Assembly (NCBI RefSeq): GCF_016086655.4
Contig: NC_052140.2
Location: 15,996,001 to 16,060,000, forward strand
DNA length: 64,000 bases
DNA from: Lepeophtheirus salmonis
Lineage: Eukaryota > Arthropoda > Copepoda > Siphonostomatoida > Caligidae
Reading direction: 5' to 3'
The stretch's first letter is position 1; each line of letters opens with the position of its first letter. The notes beneath the pieces were generated by a model. It was not told where the DNA came from. It searched no databases and saw only the letters and a program-made list of their open reading frames with translations. Made by a program: the position numbers and the translations under genes. Shown in pieces: positions 1-11,008 of this stretch.

Positions 1-394
1 AAAAATGAAATTATTGTACAAGCGGAATTAAGGGGAACTATTATTAAATAAGAGAATTAGGTAAATGAAGCAAGAAGAAGATTAACGAGTTAGTCTTCTT
101 CATTTATGTTGAATTAGGAAAATGGCAAGCATCAATGTCAATGAGAATAAATAGGTCAATAGGTCAAAAATTTGAAAAAATTGCTTTATATTTATCAAAA
201 TGAGTACTTCACATGGTCAATTATATTTTGCATTTTGAATAATGTTTTATTTTATTTACATCAATTGGACAGAAAACAACAAAAATAGTTTCTATACAAG
301 GAGGTTTTACAATAGAAATTTACTTATTATATATATATATAGTAGATCGTTTTAGTTTAGAATTTTAACATCAAGAAGCTAAATACAAATAGGA
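1..394. other. intergenic, nothing recognised
   Basis: AT-rich sequence with a short (TA)n run near 330-342. No coding signal, repeat-family match or RNA gene was seen on either strand. Confidence 0.5.
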
Positions 395-1010
395 TCTTTT
401 TTTATTTTTTCATTGGCTGTCTTTAAGATAGCGTGTTTGTGATAGTCCTTAATTAATATAATCCGCCGGATATAGGAGAAAATATGACGAGTGCAAGTGC
501 ACTTAATAACGATTTTAACACCGTTATTTTTGGCAAGGCCAAAAGCTTCTTCCACGAATTTTGTTTTATGAATTCAATAGACTCAAAACGGGTTCCACGG
601 AGTGGCAATTTAAGTTTGGGAACAAAAAGAGTGACAGGGACCTAAATCAAGTGAATATGGTGGTTGATCGATGATATTTATTCCGTGTTTGCCTTTGAAT
701 TCGCTCAAAATCGTAGCTCATTGTGATGACGCGTTATCGTCGTGTAAAATCCACGAGTTGTTCTTCCATAATTCTGGCGATTTTTGATGGATTTTCTCCC
801 ACCAACGCCTTAGTAGTCCCAAACAGGTCTCCTTATTGACCGTTTGACCCTTTGGAACGAATTCATGATGCACCAGACCGCAGATATCAAAGAAAATAAA
901 ACCTTGACTTTTGAGACTGGTTCTCACGGCCGTCCTTGAACGCTTTGTAACACTCATATGCACGATAAAAGCTTGAACTAACATTTTGAACGCCTCATCA
1001 CATGAAATTT
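395..1010 (-). pseudogene. mariner-type transposase relic (catalytic and C-terminal part)
   Basis: Read on the minus strand, the translation shows the second catalytic block WILHDDNAS and, about 30 codons later, the third block QPPYSLDLGPCHSF. These match the DDE/D box of mariner transposases (usual form HHDNAPAHT and PPYSPDLAPCD). The part before them reads GLVHHEFVPKGQTVN, also typical of mariner, and the part after reads KLKLPLRGTRFESIE. A TGA just after the second block and at least one frameshift (near 610-640) break the frame, so it cannot encode an active enzyme. The N-terminal helix-turn-helix and the first catalytic Asp are not visible upstream. The family assignment is firm; the subfamily is not. 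No terminal inverted repeats were found. Confidence 0.85.
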
Positions 1011-2255
1011 CGTTGAAAACACAAAATGTAAGGCAAACTCTTTGGTCAATAATTTAATTCGCTCTAAAAATCGTGGAGCACAATTGACATAGACTGACTT
1101 ATCCAGCTGTTGCAAGCAAACTGCCCTACAAATCGTGCTCAAACTTGGCATCAATATGAAAGACAGGTCTGCCGGCCCAGAAACAAAAAAAGTTTTTAAA
1201 TCCCTTCATCGTGGGCAATTTAAATTAAGAGTTCCATTTACTTTTTTTGACAGAATTTATGTGGGAGCAAGAACAGAGTAGGCAGCACGTGTGTGATCTT
1301 CTCCGCACCACCGGTGACAGTACCAAGAAGGGGTTAAAGACCGTTGGCATCTTCTTTCGGACTGCCTACATCATCAATTTGTTTATTGCAGTCCCTTACA
1401 GCCAAAAAGGACCTAACCATTTGTAGTAACAATATGGGGACTTCTGATCTGCCTCCATGTAGACCTCAAATCCCTGGATTTGAGGTGTTTGTGTTGTCCT
1501 TCATAAAAATATCTGCACCACCTCTCATTCAAATTTGGATTATCTCCGAGCTGTCAATATGACAACGAGGTGCGCCAAGGACACTTTATCGTCAAGAACT
1601 TAATATTACTATTTATACTTATTGCTTCTATATTGAATAAAAAATATATTTAAGTATAGTACTTGAGCCTTTCACAAATTGGTTTTAGTGATATGGTCTC
1701 GATTGCATAAAAATCATGTTCTACGTAATTGATTTAGTCATGCTACTCCAAGTTTGGCGTCTCCTCGCTGTCTACCCAGGATGAAGGAATAATAAATGAG
1801 AATAGGTTATGTACTTTCAAGTTGGCTTGAAATTTTTTTTACATTCCATTAAAAGATGGATTTTTCAATCTTGCCTTTTAAACAGTATTTTATTTAAAAG
1901 ATGAAATGACGTGTCATCAGTTTTAAAATGAATGTACTTATTTTTTGTATACGTTCCGTGTTTACATGTTAAAAATCCTTATTTTTTATTAAAAATATAA
2001 TTTGATTTTCTGGTGAAATGCATTGAACCCCCCCCTAATGCTTTAGAACAAAGTGGCGATACGTACCTGTTAGCTTGAGCAGATTCATGCTCCTTGTCAA
2101 ATCTTTTTCTTTTCACGTAAAATGTTGGATTAAATGATACCACAGAACACGTCAATTTATCATTTTCGCTTATGACGTTTGCAAATGTTTTTTCTCTGGC
2201 AGAATTTACTTTGTTTATTCAGCTTAAACGGTGAATTTTAGAGGCTACGTAACAT
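1011..2255. other. intergenic, no recognisable gene
   Basis: Moderately GC-richer than its flanks between about 1080 and 1340, which may be the eroded N-terminal side of the neighbouring mariner relic, but no transposase motif can be read there. A 72-codon open stretch at 1344-1562 (+) has no recognisable domain. 1600-2255 is AT-rich with no match seen. Confidence 0.35.
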
Positions 2256-2535
2256 AGTTAGGGGGGTCCACAGGCGAGGGCTGAAGGGGCTGTAACCCCC
2301 CACCTCAATCTAAGGATTTTTTAATCTTACTAGAAAATTTAATGTTTGAAATTCAGTTAAATTTTTCAATTTTTTTTCGAAGAAACTGGATTTTTGGACT
2401 TTAATATCTCAAATTTTTTTCAAATAAATTTATCAGTTGAATCTTTCTTGATTCTTTTTTTCAAAAAAAATCCAAAAGCCCTGCCCCTCCTCCCCCACCT
2501 ACCAAAAAAAATAAATATATATATTTTAATCCTCT
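2256..2535 (+). repeat. family A repeat, copy 1 (hAT-like termini, A/T interior)
   Basis: Starts with a G-rich edge (ggggggtccacagg) and runs into T-rich and A-rich blocks of the form ATTTTTGAA and TTTTTTTCAAA, then a C-rich edge. The same organisation recurs about 15 times in the window. The best-preserved copies begin CAGGGGCGTCC and end with the complement, which suggests a non-autonomous hAT-type element. This copy is degraded at both ends. Confidence 0.6.
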
Positions 2536-2737
2536 AACACCCGTTTTAATAATAAAGAGTGAAATTACATTTCTTAAATTACCATGATTATTTAATACCT
2601 AATGAGTAGTGATGTCCAAATAATACATAAAAATGGATCTAAATATGTGAATAAAAAAGCTTCATAATAAATGCAAACAAATCTGGCAAATAGGATTTAT
2701 TCTGGTCAAAAAACATATATATATAACTAAAATTTCT

Positions 2738-3088
2738 CTATGAATCAGGTCTTTGTTCCATCAAATTATCATCTGGATCCTCAGATGGTCTTTCCGTCAA
2801 CCTATTCCTCTTGTTAGTGAAGAGATCTTTGAAAACACTGAAGTCTCTCTCATAGTCTACATATTTCATGGGGGAACAGTTGAAGTTGATTGCTAAGGTG
2901 TTGGGATTCTCCTTCATGGCAGGCCCATTCTCGCATGAGAGCACTGAGCTAATGAGACTCATCTTCTCAATCTTCTTCTTTCTTTTTTTTCGGATTCCGA
3001 CGGGAAAACTACCAGACCTCATATGGGAATTGAGTGGACTCTTCCCTTGGGAATGAGATACCAGGACCGCAACAATAAAACAATCCAT
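2738..3088 (-). CDS. candidate terminal exon of an unidentified protein
   Basis: A 116-codon open stretch on the minus strand with mixed codon use unlike the surrounding AT-rich repeats, ending in TAG and followed about 40 bp later by AATAAA (near 2697), a possible polyadenylation signal. The translation has a short hydrophobic start (MDCFIVAVLV), a strongly basic patch IRKKRKKKIEK, two cysteines (SCEN, NCSPM) and an acidic tail. Either the first ATG is the start, or this is a last exon entered through the acceptor-like tctcattcccaag near 3043. No domain or family is recognised. The basic patch after the hydrophobic stretch could suit a membrane-protein tail or a pro-peptide, but that is speculation. 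It could also be a chance ORF. Confidence 0.4.
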   Translation of the reverse strand: MDCFIVAVLVSHSQGKSPLNSHMRSGSFPVGIRKKRKKKIEKMSLISSVLSCENGPAMKENPNTLAINFNCSPMKYVDYERDFSVFKDLFTNKRNRLTERPSEDPDDNLMEQRPDS

Positions 3089-3114
3089 TTACGAATGGGT
3101 AGAGAATCTAATTA

Positions 3115-3230
3115 TTTCAAAAAATGACTCGGAGCGATTACAGTCCCGAATAATTATAATCCCAGATATTTCAGAATTCAAATGACTGAGAGAAAAACTG
3201 AGATCAGTTTTGGATTCTTCGCTCAAAGAT
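3115..3230 (-). repeat. family G dispersed repeat, copy 1
   Basis: The reverse complement contains tttttctctcagtcat and ctgaaatatctgggatt, which recur in direct orientation near 38985-39035. A related flank is at 53030-53160. The two clear copies look about 85% identical by eye over about 110 bp. Nature unknown. Confidence 0.6.
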
Positions 3231-4284
3231 AAATTTATTTTTTAGCTTGAATTCATTTGTAGACAATCAGTGTTCCAATGGTAATCCATCATGTCTAATC
3301 ATATTATATATGATAACGGAAAATTTTGTGATTAGCACTTCCTCCATTTGAACTGGTGTCGTGTTTGTTTATTTTTCTTTTACCTTAATATGTATTATAT
3401 TGGTGACAAGTATTATATCATTTTTAAAATAATCTTGCATTTTTTCCGCATAATCCCTTTTACTTCTTTTTCCTTACCATTTTTCTTGACATCTTTTCCC
3501 CTGCCTTTTTTTCTTAAAATCGTTATAATGAAAATGAGAATACTTTTTGTAAAATATGTGCATGACATAACTTTTTTTGAGTTTCAACAAGGGCTAGTAC
3601 AGAAACGTTGTGATATGGTATGAAATGACCTATACATAATTGCCTTGTTCTACGAGTTCATCTTTTAGTTACATATCTCGATCAAATTATGAAAAATGAC
3701 AAAAAGTCTTTAATTAGTAAAAATAGATACTAAGAAACATCTTAATTATTTTGAATATAATAATTTAAAATTTATTTTATAAAAAGTGTATTCTAAGTTG
3801 TTGTTGTTTTTCTAAAATTGTCAAATAGAACAAAAAAGAAGAGCAAAGATAGGAAAATTTGATGATCCATTCATAGTGTGCATCCATTATTTTACAATTT
3901 CATAAAGGAAAGGATTTCCATAGGGTAGATTTAGAAGAAAAAATTATATGAATGTTTTTGTATGTTAGATGAATGTCTATCATAGTTAATTAATGCAAAA
4001 TAATGATTAATATTGTATTTTCAATCTTAATTGATGAAATAAATAACTTTTGTCTCCTTTCAACCTTTAATCGAGATGTGCAATGCAGAACTGACGGCAT
4101 AGAATAACGAAATGTTGTATAGGTTATTTTTTTACCATATGAGAACTTTTCCAAAATAGCCATAATTGAAATTCGAAAAAAAGTTGAAAAACAAAGCAAG
4201 CCAATTTGCAATGCTCTTAATACATATTTCAGATATCTTATTTGGCTTAATAAACCATCAACCTTTCTATGAAAAAATCCAAGG
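3231..4284. other. intergenic, nothing recognised
   Basis: AT-rich, with pyrimidine-rich runs at 3430-3520. The open stretches here are low complexity and carry no domain signal. Confidence 0.45.
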
Positions 4285-4376
4285 ACCGATATCAACGACC
4301 GATAGGACTGATTCTAAAATTGGGCTGGACCGAATAAATAAGTACCGACACACTACAAAACATATTACTTTAAATT
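4285..4376 (+). repeat. family D MITE, right-end fragment
   Basis: Contains gactgattctaaaattggg and ctggaccgaataaata followed by gacacactac. This matches the right half of the full-length family D copy at 22820-23080. Confidence 0.55.
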
Positions 4377-4985
4377 AGTGATGGGACAATTAATCGGACC
4401 CGGGAATAGGAGAATGGGGTATTTTTTCAGTAATTGGATTCTGATTCTTACGTATTATTATTTATTATTTTGTATGTAACTATTGTTTACTTTTTTAAGT
4501 TATGAAAATCTAAAAAATGTAATATTTGAAATTTTTTTCAAAAACTCTCATTTTAGAAATTTAATTTCAAATTTTTGGGAAAAAATTTTTTTTTTTTTGA
4601 GAACAGCTCTGGATTTTTGAATAGTTTTTTTTTTTTAGTAACTAGATTTTTTTTATTATACTCCAAAAATTTAATGTTTGAATTTTTTTTTAGAAATCTT
4701 ATATTAGAAATTGTTTTTCCGTAAAATATCACTTTTTGTGAACAACTTTGGATTTTTGAAATTTTTCTCCAAAAATTTTAATTTTTGGAGAACAGCTGCA
4801 GACTTTGTAATTTTTTGCTGAAAAATTTAATTTTTTAATTTAAAAAAAAAAAAATCCTAAATCCAAGTCCATTTCCACCAAATATAATCTTGTGGACGTC
4901 CTTGATAGCAAAATGGTAGAGGAAATTTATGATAAAATGGCATCGGAATCGGGATTTTATTTGAAATCGCCCCATCACTACTTTA
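4377..4985 (+). mobile_element. family F MITE with nested family A element
   Basis: Begins agtgatgggacaatt and ends gccccatcactact, so it has inverted termini AGTGATGGGG/CCCCATCACT. The sequence TTTAAA abuts both ends and may be a target duplication. The interior carries an eroded cggacc...gattctgattctt motif that also occurs in the partial copies near 38690, 60235 and 62215. A family A element (about 4535-4905, ending tggacgtccttgat) has inserted into it, so F is older than A here. No coding capacity. Confidence 0.6.
4535..4905 (+). repeat. family A repeat, copy 2 (nested in F)
   Basis: Alternating T-rich and A-rich blocks with the recurrent motif gaacagctctggatttttga, ending in the eroded terminus aatcttgtggacgtcc. 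Sits inside the family F element. Confidence 0.6.
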
Positions 4986-5124
4986 AATCTACACTTTTAA
5001 TTGAATTAATAACAAAGTGAATTCTTCGAATGGAATAGTTCTAGTCGCAAACGTCATAAGGAAAAAAGCCAGAAATAAATAAAGTGACGTCATTTGGCCT
5101 GGAAAAAGGAAAATAATATAACAA

Positions 5125-5215
5125 GCACGGCGTTACCTCGGTAACACAGAACTACCCTATGTGTTTTGTTGTCAACATTCGATTCCCTCCTCTCGCTTGA
5201 TACGCCATGGCTTCT
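5125..5215 (-). repeat. family J dispersed repeat, copy 1
   Basis: The reverse complement reads ggcgtatcaagcgagagg, then gacaacaaaacacat and gttaccgaggtaac, and matches 18008-18090 in direct orientation. The palindromic gttacctcggtaac is part of the element. Only two copies were seen. Confidence 0.5.
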
Positions 5216-5804
5216 TCATAATTTATTCTTTTTAATAAATAAACTAACTAATAAATTCTATAATAATTACTAATTTGATTCTATAAATTCGGAAAAACTA
5301 AACTCTCCTACTAAAATCAAAAATATAATACTTTATATGTATATATATATATCATGTCATTTAAATTATTTTAAAAATATGATTTTTTTTTCCTCGAAAT
5401 CTTTTATTGATACAAGTATTTTTAGCTTTTAATTCACATTCACTAGTTCAAAACGGATGGATTAATTAACAAAATGATGCAATATGTATATGTGGTATTT
5501 TTTATATTTTTTAAACTGTATTATTATGTAAAAAAGAGATCATTTGTGTATCTTCTTATAAATAAATGTTACAGGAAGAGGATTTTAACAAAAGTAGATT
5601 TTTATTGCTATTCCTTTCTGAATGGTTTTTAGATTTGCGTGAGAGTTAATCATTATTGGATTTGTAATAAGATTTGTTTCAACACACAATTTTACTCCTT
5701 TTTTTAAGAGATATTCGTGAGGAGAAAAAGTTATTAGCAAGGTTATAATGAGAGTTATAATTTTTTAGTCTGCTGCTTAGTAAAAAACAAAACAGAAAAA
5801 TGAT
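5216..5804. other. intergenic, nothing recognised
   Basis: Very AT-rich, with a short (TA)n stretch near 5338-5352. No gene or repeat match was seen. Confidence 0.45.
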
Positions 5805-5935
5805 ATGATAACCCTAACAATTTGAGGAATGTTTCGAAGGAAAACAGCTTAGTTGTTATGACGTTTTATTGAATTAGCTACTAGTAGCTATGAAAGGAAG
5901 TGTATAAATACAAATAGTATAGACACAACACATTG
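5805..5935 (-). repeat. family C dispersed repeat, copy 1 (partial)
   Basis: Contains ctaacaatttgaggaatg, gttatgacgttttattgaa and tagctatgaaaggaag, the reverse of the family C core seen at 7850-8165, 14575-14790, 28265-28600, 39150-39330 and 51950-52300. Confidence 0.65.
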
Positions 5936-7844
5936 GCTCAAAAGTCCAGGCCTTAACAAAGAAAAACAGTTTTCTTTGTTTTGTTTTTTAAATTGGTAGC
6001 TAGCCAAATAAGTCAACTATATCAAATGCAAAGTTTGCGAATGATTGAATCATCAATGTCTTCATTAGTAAAATGAAAGATGAAGATGAAAGATCTGTAG
6101 TGTTAGGAAAGAGTGAAGGTGAGATAGAACAAGAGGAAGAAGCTGACGATAAAATGACGGACAAAGAGTATGCACATAAACAGCTCAAAAATAACTCGAC
6201 ATAGCCAGATATTGCCATCAATGGAAAGAAACGTACGCCCCGTAGTGAGGATGATAGTGGGGACGAGATTTGGCACACACGCTTTCTTTTAATATAAAAA
6301 TTCATCTGTAGTCTTTTTCATCCATTGAAGAAAAATGTCCAAGAACACACATTTCGAGAGAATCTTTGGAAATTGTCGCCATTTCCAATGACTGATCCCT
6401 ACGAAATATAACTTCTTTGGGAGAAAACCATTTTGAGCATTGACCTCTTTTTTCACAGGATTCTTGAGCCCCTAGTTTACATAAATTTTTAATCTCGAAT
6501 ACGGACATAGGAGGCGGAAGAAATGTTGTCGAATATAATTTATAGCGATTGGAAACTTAATAATAATGGTGTTCAATCCTGTGTATAAAGAATGCAGTTA
6601 TAAAGAACATTGCAGGAGATAATATTGTTCCTTGCCAAGTGAAGCTAGATCAAATCAACTTGTTTTATTTTAATGACCACTCCGTTTCAATAAATATTAA
6701 AAAAATGTCTGAGGCCATGAATAGTACCAGTTTTTTTTTTCAAAGGTCATAACGGGGCTAATTAGAGTCCTATTAATTAATGAAAGGCTCTAAATTATAG
6801 CTAAAATTCTTGAGTATCCCATCCCGTCCCTCAAATTTCAACATAAATCCCATAATGGAACAAATATGTCTATAAGCTATTTGGGCGTAAATATTAATTC
6901 AGTGAATAAATAAAAGGTGAATTTCTCAACAACTTGATTTTTACGCAAGCTTCATTTCCAGTTACCTCACCACATATGCAAAGTGCTTATAAATAAATTG
7001 TCTATCGGTCCGTTCAAAATTAAGGGTAAATTTTCATTCAGTGCTGACGTGCTTGACGCATTTTAAGATTAAAGATTAAAAACTTGAAAATATTTTCAAG
7101 TTGGAAAACAATCATTGCTTTTACTCAAACTAGTTGAAATCATTTTTCAAATATCCATTTTGTGAGGGGGTACACCAGAGGAAGCCCATATATTGTCAGT
7201 CCAAATAGAGTCCAAAGATTTTGGTATGCAACCCTATGCCATTACTCACAAGTCCAAGTCCTTAAATAATTTTATCGAGTTCAATTTTAGTCATTAGATA
7301 TTTATTTAATGAATTTTAAGTTCATAATCATTTATTTTTTGATTTGAGTGATAAGGACTTTCCTTCAGCTCAGATTAAATTAGTAATAATTAATCAAAGT
7401 AATAGGAAAAACCAATCCTCAATAGTTATATAGAACATGAATTAATTAATTGTTAATACTTTGCTACATATTCTGACTGAAATAGAGTTTTATAACCTAT
7501 TAAAGGATAGTTACTTTGTATTCAATGAAAAAGTTGGGTTGAAGTCCAGCAAAGTTTCAAGTTATAGCTTTTGAGTCCAAGTCAAGTCTCGAGTCTTTGA
7601 CAGCAAGTCTTTAAATATAAATTGGGGAGTCCAAGTCGAATTCCAAGTCCCCCCTCTACAACACACATATACCTATCCATTTTTTAAATAAATACAGCTT
7701 TTCTTAAGGTGTGAATAATTGTAGTTATATTATTGAAAAGAATTAGATAGCTACTTCCAACTGATTTTGAACTTTTTTTCTGTTTTTTTTTTTGGAGGAA
7801 AAGTTGTTAAATGCAACATGGATTACTTAACATGTTAAGCCAGA
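5936..7844. other. intergenic; weak open stretches only
   Basis: Between 6080 and 6290 (+) is an acidic, purine-rich stretch, and 6302-6508 (-) holds a 68-codon open stretch; neither shows a recognisable domain. 7040-7640 includes several gagtccaagtc-type motifs that look like an eroded repeat, but I could not assign it to a family. Confidence 0.35.
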
Positions 7845-8165
7845 TTGTAGCCCTGAGGATTTGTTGTGGAGTTAAAATTGTAAGTCCTATTTGGACTCAA
7901 AATAGAATTGGGGATCAATATCGGAGTAATTCTAGGAAATGTCCTTGATTATACCCTTTTTTCTTTACTCTCTTGTCACAGCGGAAGGTAGCGGATCTAA
8001 TAAAACGTCTTGAGCATTATTCTTTCTCTCTTCCGAAACATTCTTCAAATTTTCAGGGTTACCATGTTGATTTTCGGTTTCTTTTTTTTAACACGCCCAT
8101 TCTACACTGGATTTTCAGCTTTGGTAATCATCATTATACAACTTCAATAAAGGTCATAGAATAAT
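7845..8165 (+). repeat. family C dispersed repeat, copy 2
   Basis: Contains ctgaggatttgttgtggag, a gtcctatttggactc motif, tctaataaaacgtcttgag and acattcttcaaattttcagg. The same series appears at 43325-43650. The open stretch 7973-8164 lies entirely inside the repeat and is not a gene. Confidence 0.75.
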
Positions 8166-8615
8166 AAGTAACTATATATTCATGTAATAGAACTGTATAA
8201 TTTCGCAGACGGGTGCAGACGGGTGAATGTCCTCTAAGTATTTGATTTTATACCTAGACTTTTTTTTTTTTTGGTTATTACTATAGAGAAAGAAATACAC
8301 AGAGGCAACAAGGAATTTCTATTAGCAGTTTGGCATTGTAAGGCAGTAATATATTAAAATGTTTTTATGTTATTTTTAACGTCAGCTAAAGGAAATAAAT
8401 TGATTGATCAAGTTTTTTTTCCCGTCAGATTTGAATAACATTACTCAAGTTGGTATTGTAGATCCTCATAAAGCTGTTAATCTAAGAATTATTCTAATCA
8501 AATGCAATTCATTTTTAATGCCATAGAATTATTAATTGATTCATGTGAGTGTAATTTCAAAGACGTATTCTGCAATTTTTAATAAAAGATAGCTGTAGAC
8601 GAAAATTTTACAAAA
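8166..8615. other. sequence between repeat and THAP relic
   Basis: AT-rich, with a poly-T run at 8260-8272. No core-promoter element could be assigned for the downstream relic. Confidence 0.4.
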
Positions 8616-9880
8616 ATGGTTAAATATTGTTCTGCTTACGGTTGCTCCAATTTAGATAAGGGTTCTTTATCTGGACGTAGTTTCCATAGGTTTCCTAGAG
8701 ATCCAGGTAAAGCTTAGATTGAAAATCATTTCGCCGATTTAATTTTACGTTTCGTTTTCTTATATAATAATAGAGATTCGGGATATATGGGTTAAGGCTG
8801 TCCATTGAAAAGACTTCACACCATCCTCTCATTCTGTATTATGCTCTGATCCCTTTTTACTGGAGGGCTATTTAAGCAACCAAGAATATGTGATAGCCAT
8901 AAGGAAATTAAAATACAACAGCGTTCCTACCAAATCTAATGACTGTTCAAATAGTACTAATCAACACAGGGGGATAAAGCGTCGACTTTCAACTTGCCAA
9001 ACTGAGGATGAGGATCATTCGGTTGATAGTAATATTCTCATTATTCCAATGGAAACCGAAAATGAGATCAATTACAATCGAATAATAAGCATAGGCCTTG
9101 CATATGCATTTCCATCTGATATTAGTTTGGAGAAAATCAAATGGGATAATTTGTAATCACTATTAGACAAAAGCCATGACCGTGAGAAAAAAAAAAGAAG
9201 ATTGGGAACTTCGTCAGGCAATGTTGAAGGTAGCTGCAGCTACATTTAAGCTGAACGAAATTTAAGATGCAAGATACTGTGAGAAAGAGTTGTTAACTCC
9301 ACAAAGTATTTCTGTTCTGGAAGACCGCTTCATGGATGTTTAATTACGGACAATTAATAAATTGGTGGAGAGTAAGAGCAAAACTACTCCTTGCTCTCAA
9401 GAAGTTGAGAATTTCGTGATAACTCTACATTACTACAGTTCAAAGGCGGGCAAATAGGTTTCTCAATTTCTGAATCTTCCAAATCCACGGTCCATTCAGA
9501 GGTATATTGGGAACAAAGACTGCTATCCTAGGTTTCAAGTCCCTCCATTCGAAGAATTGAAACGTTGGGACGTGGACCCAAATTATTATTATATATTGTG
9601 TCTCCACCCTACAAAAAAATTTGAAATGTGGAATTTGTAAGACCTCGCTGTTTAATAGTGAGGATGATCCTTGCACTAATACAAATTTAATATCGTATAA
9701 GGAGCATTGCCCTGACAATCCAAAAAAAGGCTTAATTGTGCCGTCTGGCTCGATGTGCCGTCTTCTCTTCCTTTGCAAGAGGATAATTCGGACGCCTTCC
9801 AGCATCGATGTCCACAAAAAACTCATAATTGAAGTCCTAACGAATATCGATATGAATAAAATATTCAGAAAATTATGAAC
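8616..9880 (+). pseudogene. THAP-domain P-element/THAP9-like transposase relic, internally deleted
   Basis: The ATG at 8616 opens a THAP zinc finger (MVKYCSAYGC, the C-x4-C half). An apparent 67-bp intron follows (8707-8773, GTAAAG...AATAG). The next exon gives IRDIWVKAVH, a TGA at 8806 where THAP domains carry Trp or a similar residue, then HSVLCSDPF, where the last zinc-binding His of CSxHF is replaced by Pro. Downstream, around 9410-9535, one frame reads FVITLHYYSSKAGK and FLNLPNPRSIQRYIG, the region that precedes the catalytic core in P-element/THAP9 transposases. The reading then passes within about 80 bp to the C-terminal Cys motif KCGICKTSLFNSED and DVHKKLIIEVL. The whole RNase-H-like catalytic domain is therefore missing. 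In-frame stops and frameshifts mean no functional protein. In this family the intact protein binds DNA by the THAP finger and cuts DNA in the nucleus. Confidence 0.8.
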
Positions 9881-10529
9881 ACATACCCTGGAAACTTCAG
9901 AAGGTGTCGATAATCACTACCTTACATGGGTACAGAAAAAAAGGGGGAGTGAACTTCATAGGTTTAGAATTTTTCAAAATGTATAATACTTTATATAATT
10001 TCAAAATATCTTTTTTATAAATCATATGACCAATCCGCTGGTAAATATGGGTAAAAATATTTACATATTTAAAAAGTTATTTTAATTATTTAACACAAAG
10101 ATTCTAGTAAGATGACCAAGAATACAAATTCTATGAAACCTTTAATTATTGCTCAAGATAAAAGAATAAAAGTAATCATTTTATTGTCATCAATTTAAAT
10201 AAATTACATTCATATCTTCATTCAACGGGCATTCTGCTCTACTAGAAATATATTATATAAAATTCATACAATATGGTCATATCTCTGGACTAACAGGGCT
10301 CCTGAATCTGGACATAAAATGCCCGATTCCGACTCCAATACACAATTTTTTAACAATATACTTTATAGCCTATATAATTACTATTGAGTCATTTGAGTCT
10401 AGAGAGTATGAATATAGATTTAATTTATATCTATAGGTAGTTATTACTAATAACTTATTTGTTGTATGTCGTAAATAATTGCGCAAGGTATGATTTTTTT
10501 AATTTTTTTTTTTTTAATATAAGAACAAG
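9881..10529. other. intergenic
   Basis: AT-rich. 10265-10350 has tgcccgattccgactcc, a possible family F fragment. Otherwise nothing recognised. Confidence 0.4.
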
Positions 10530-10694
10530 ATGAACAACAATCAACAAATGAAATTGATCAAAATCTTTATATTGCTTATACATTTACAAGTTTCTGAACA
10601 TAATTTATGTACTCGTAACCAAGGAGCAACAGTACAAACAACCTCTCATTGCAACATTACTCTGATGACATTGACTAATCCCAAGACTAAGTAA
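10530..10694 (+). CDS. small ORF with signal-peptide-like start (54 aa), unidentified
   Basis: From ATG 10530 the translation begins MNNNQQ, then MKLIKIFILLIHLQVSEH, a classic short basic start plus hydrophobic core that would act as a secretion signal. It continues NLCTRNQGATV, has two cysteines and an NIT glycosylation site, and stops at TAA 10692-10694. It could be a complete small secreted peptide or the first exon of a longer protein, with a weak donor-like GTAATG at 10691. No family is recognised. The start at 10530 and the in-frame Met 6 codons later are equally plausible. At this length chance cannot be excluded. Confidence 0.3.
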   Translation: MNNNQQMKLIKIFILLIHLQVSEHNLCTRNQGATVQTTSHCNITLMTLTNPKTK

Positions 10695-11008
10695 TGAACT
10701 AGTAGGGACTAGTGGCTATGCTCCTCCCAACAGAATAATTTAGAATTTAGAGATGTTCTGGAATTGTGATTGTATAGACTACAGAGCACGTTTGAAATTT
10801 GTGAAGTAAATTTATCCTTCGGATTCAGATACAGCGAGTTTGGAGGTGAGTTAACTTTTAAGCATGAGCTCACATCCCATACTCACCCCGATCCAAAGGG
10901 CATGCAGGAGGGGGCATTGTCCCTAGCTACAAAGGAAATAGATATACTAACAAGAGAGAAGTTATCTATCTCAAAAGACATTCCAAGAATTATTAGAATT
11001 CAAAACCA

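Noticed and set aside
3348..3623. 91-codon open stretch rich in Phe and Leu, membrane-like
   Set aside because: Composition is driven by poly-T and pyrimidine runs; no topology motif or family similarity, and no splice or promoter context.
7973..8164. 63-codon open stretch
   Set aside because: Lies wholly within a family C repeat; the same reading recurs in other copies with frame breaks.
9440..9826. 128-codon minus-strand open stretch
   Set aside because: Antisense to the THAP/P-element relic, whose plus-strand motifs are unambiguous.
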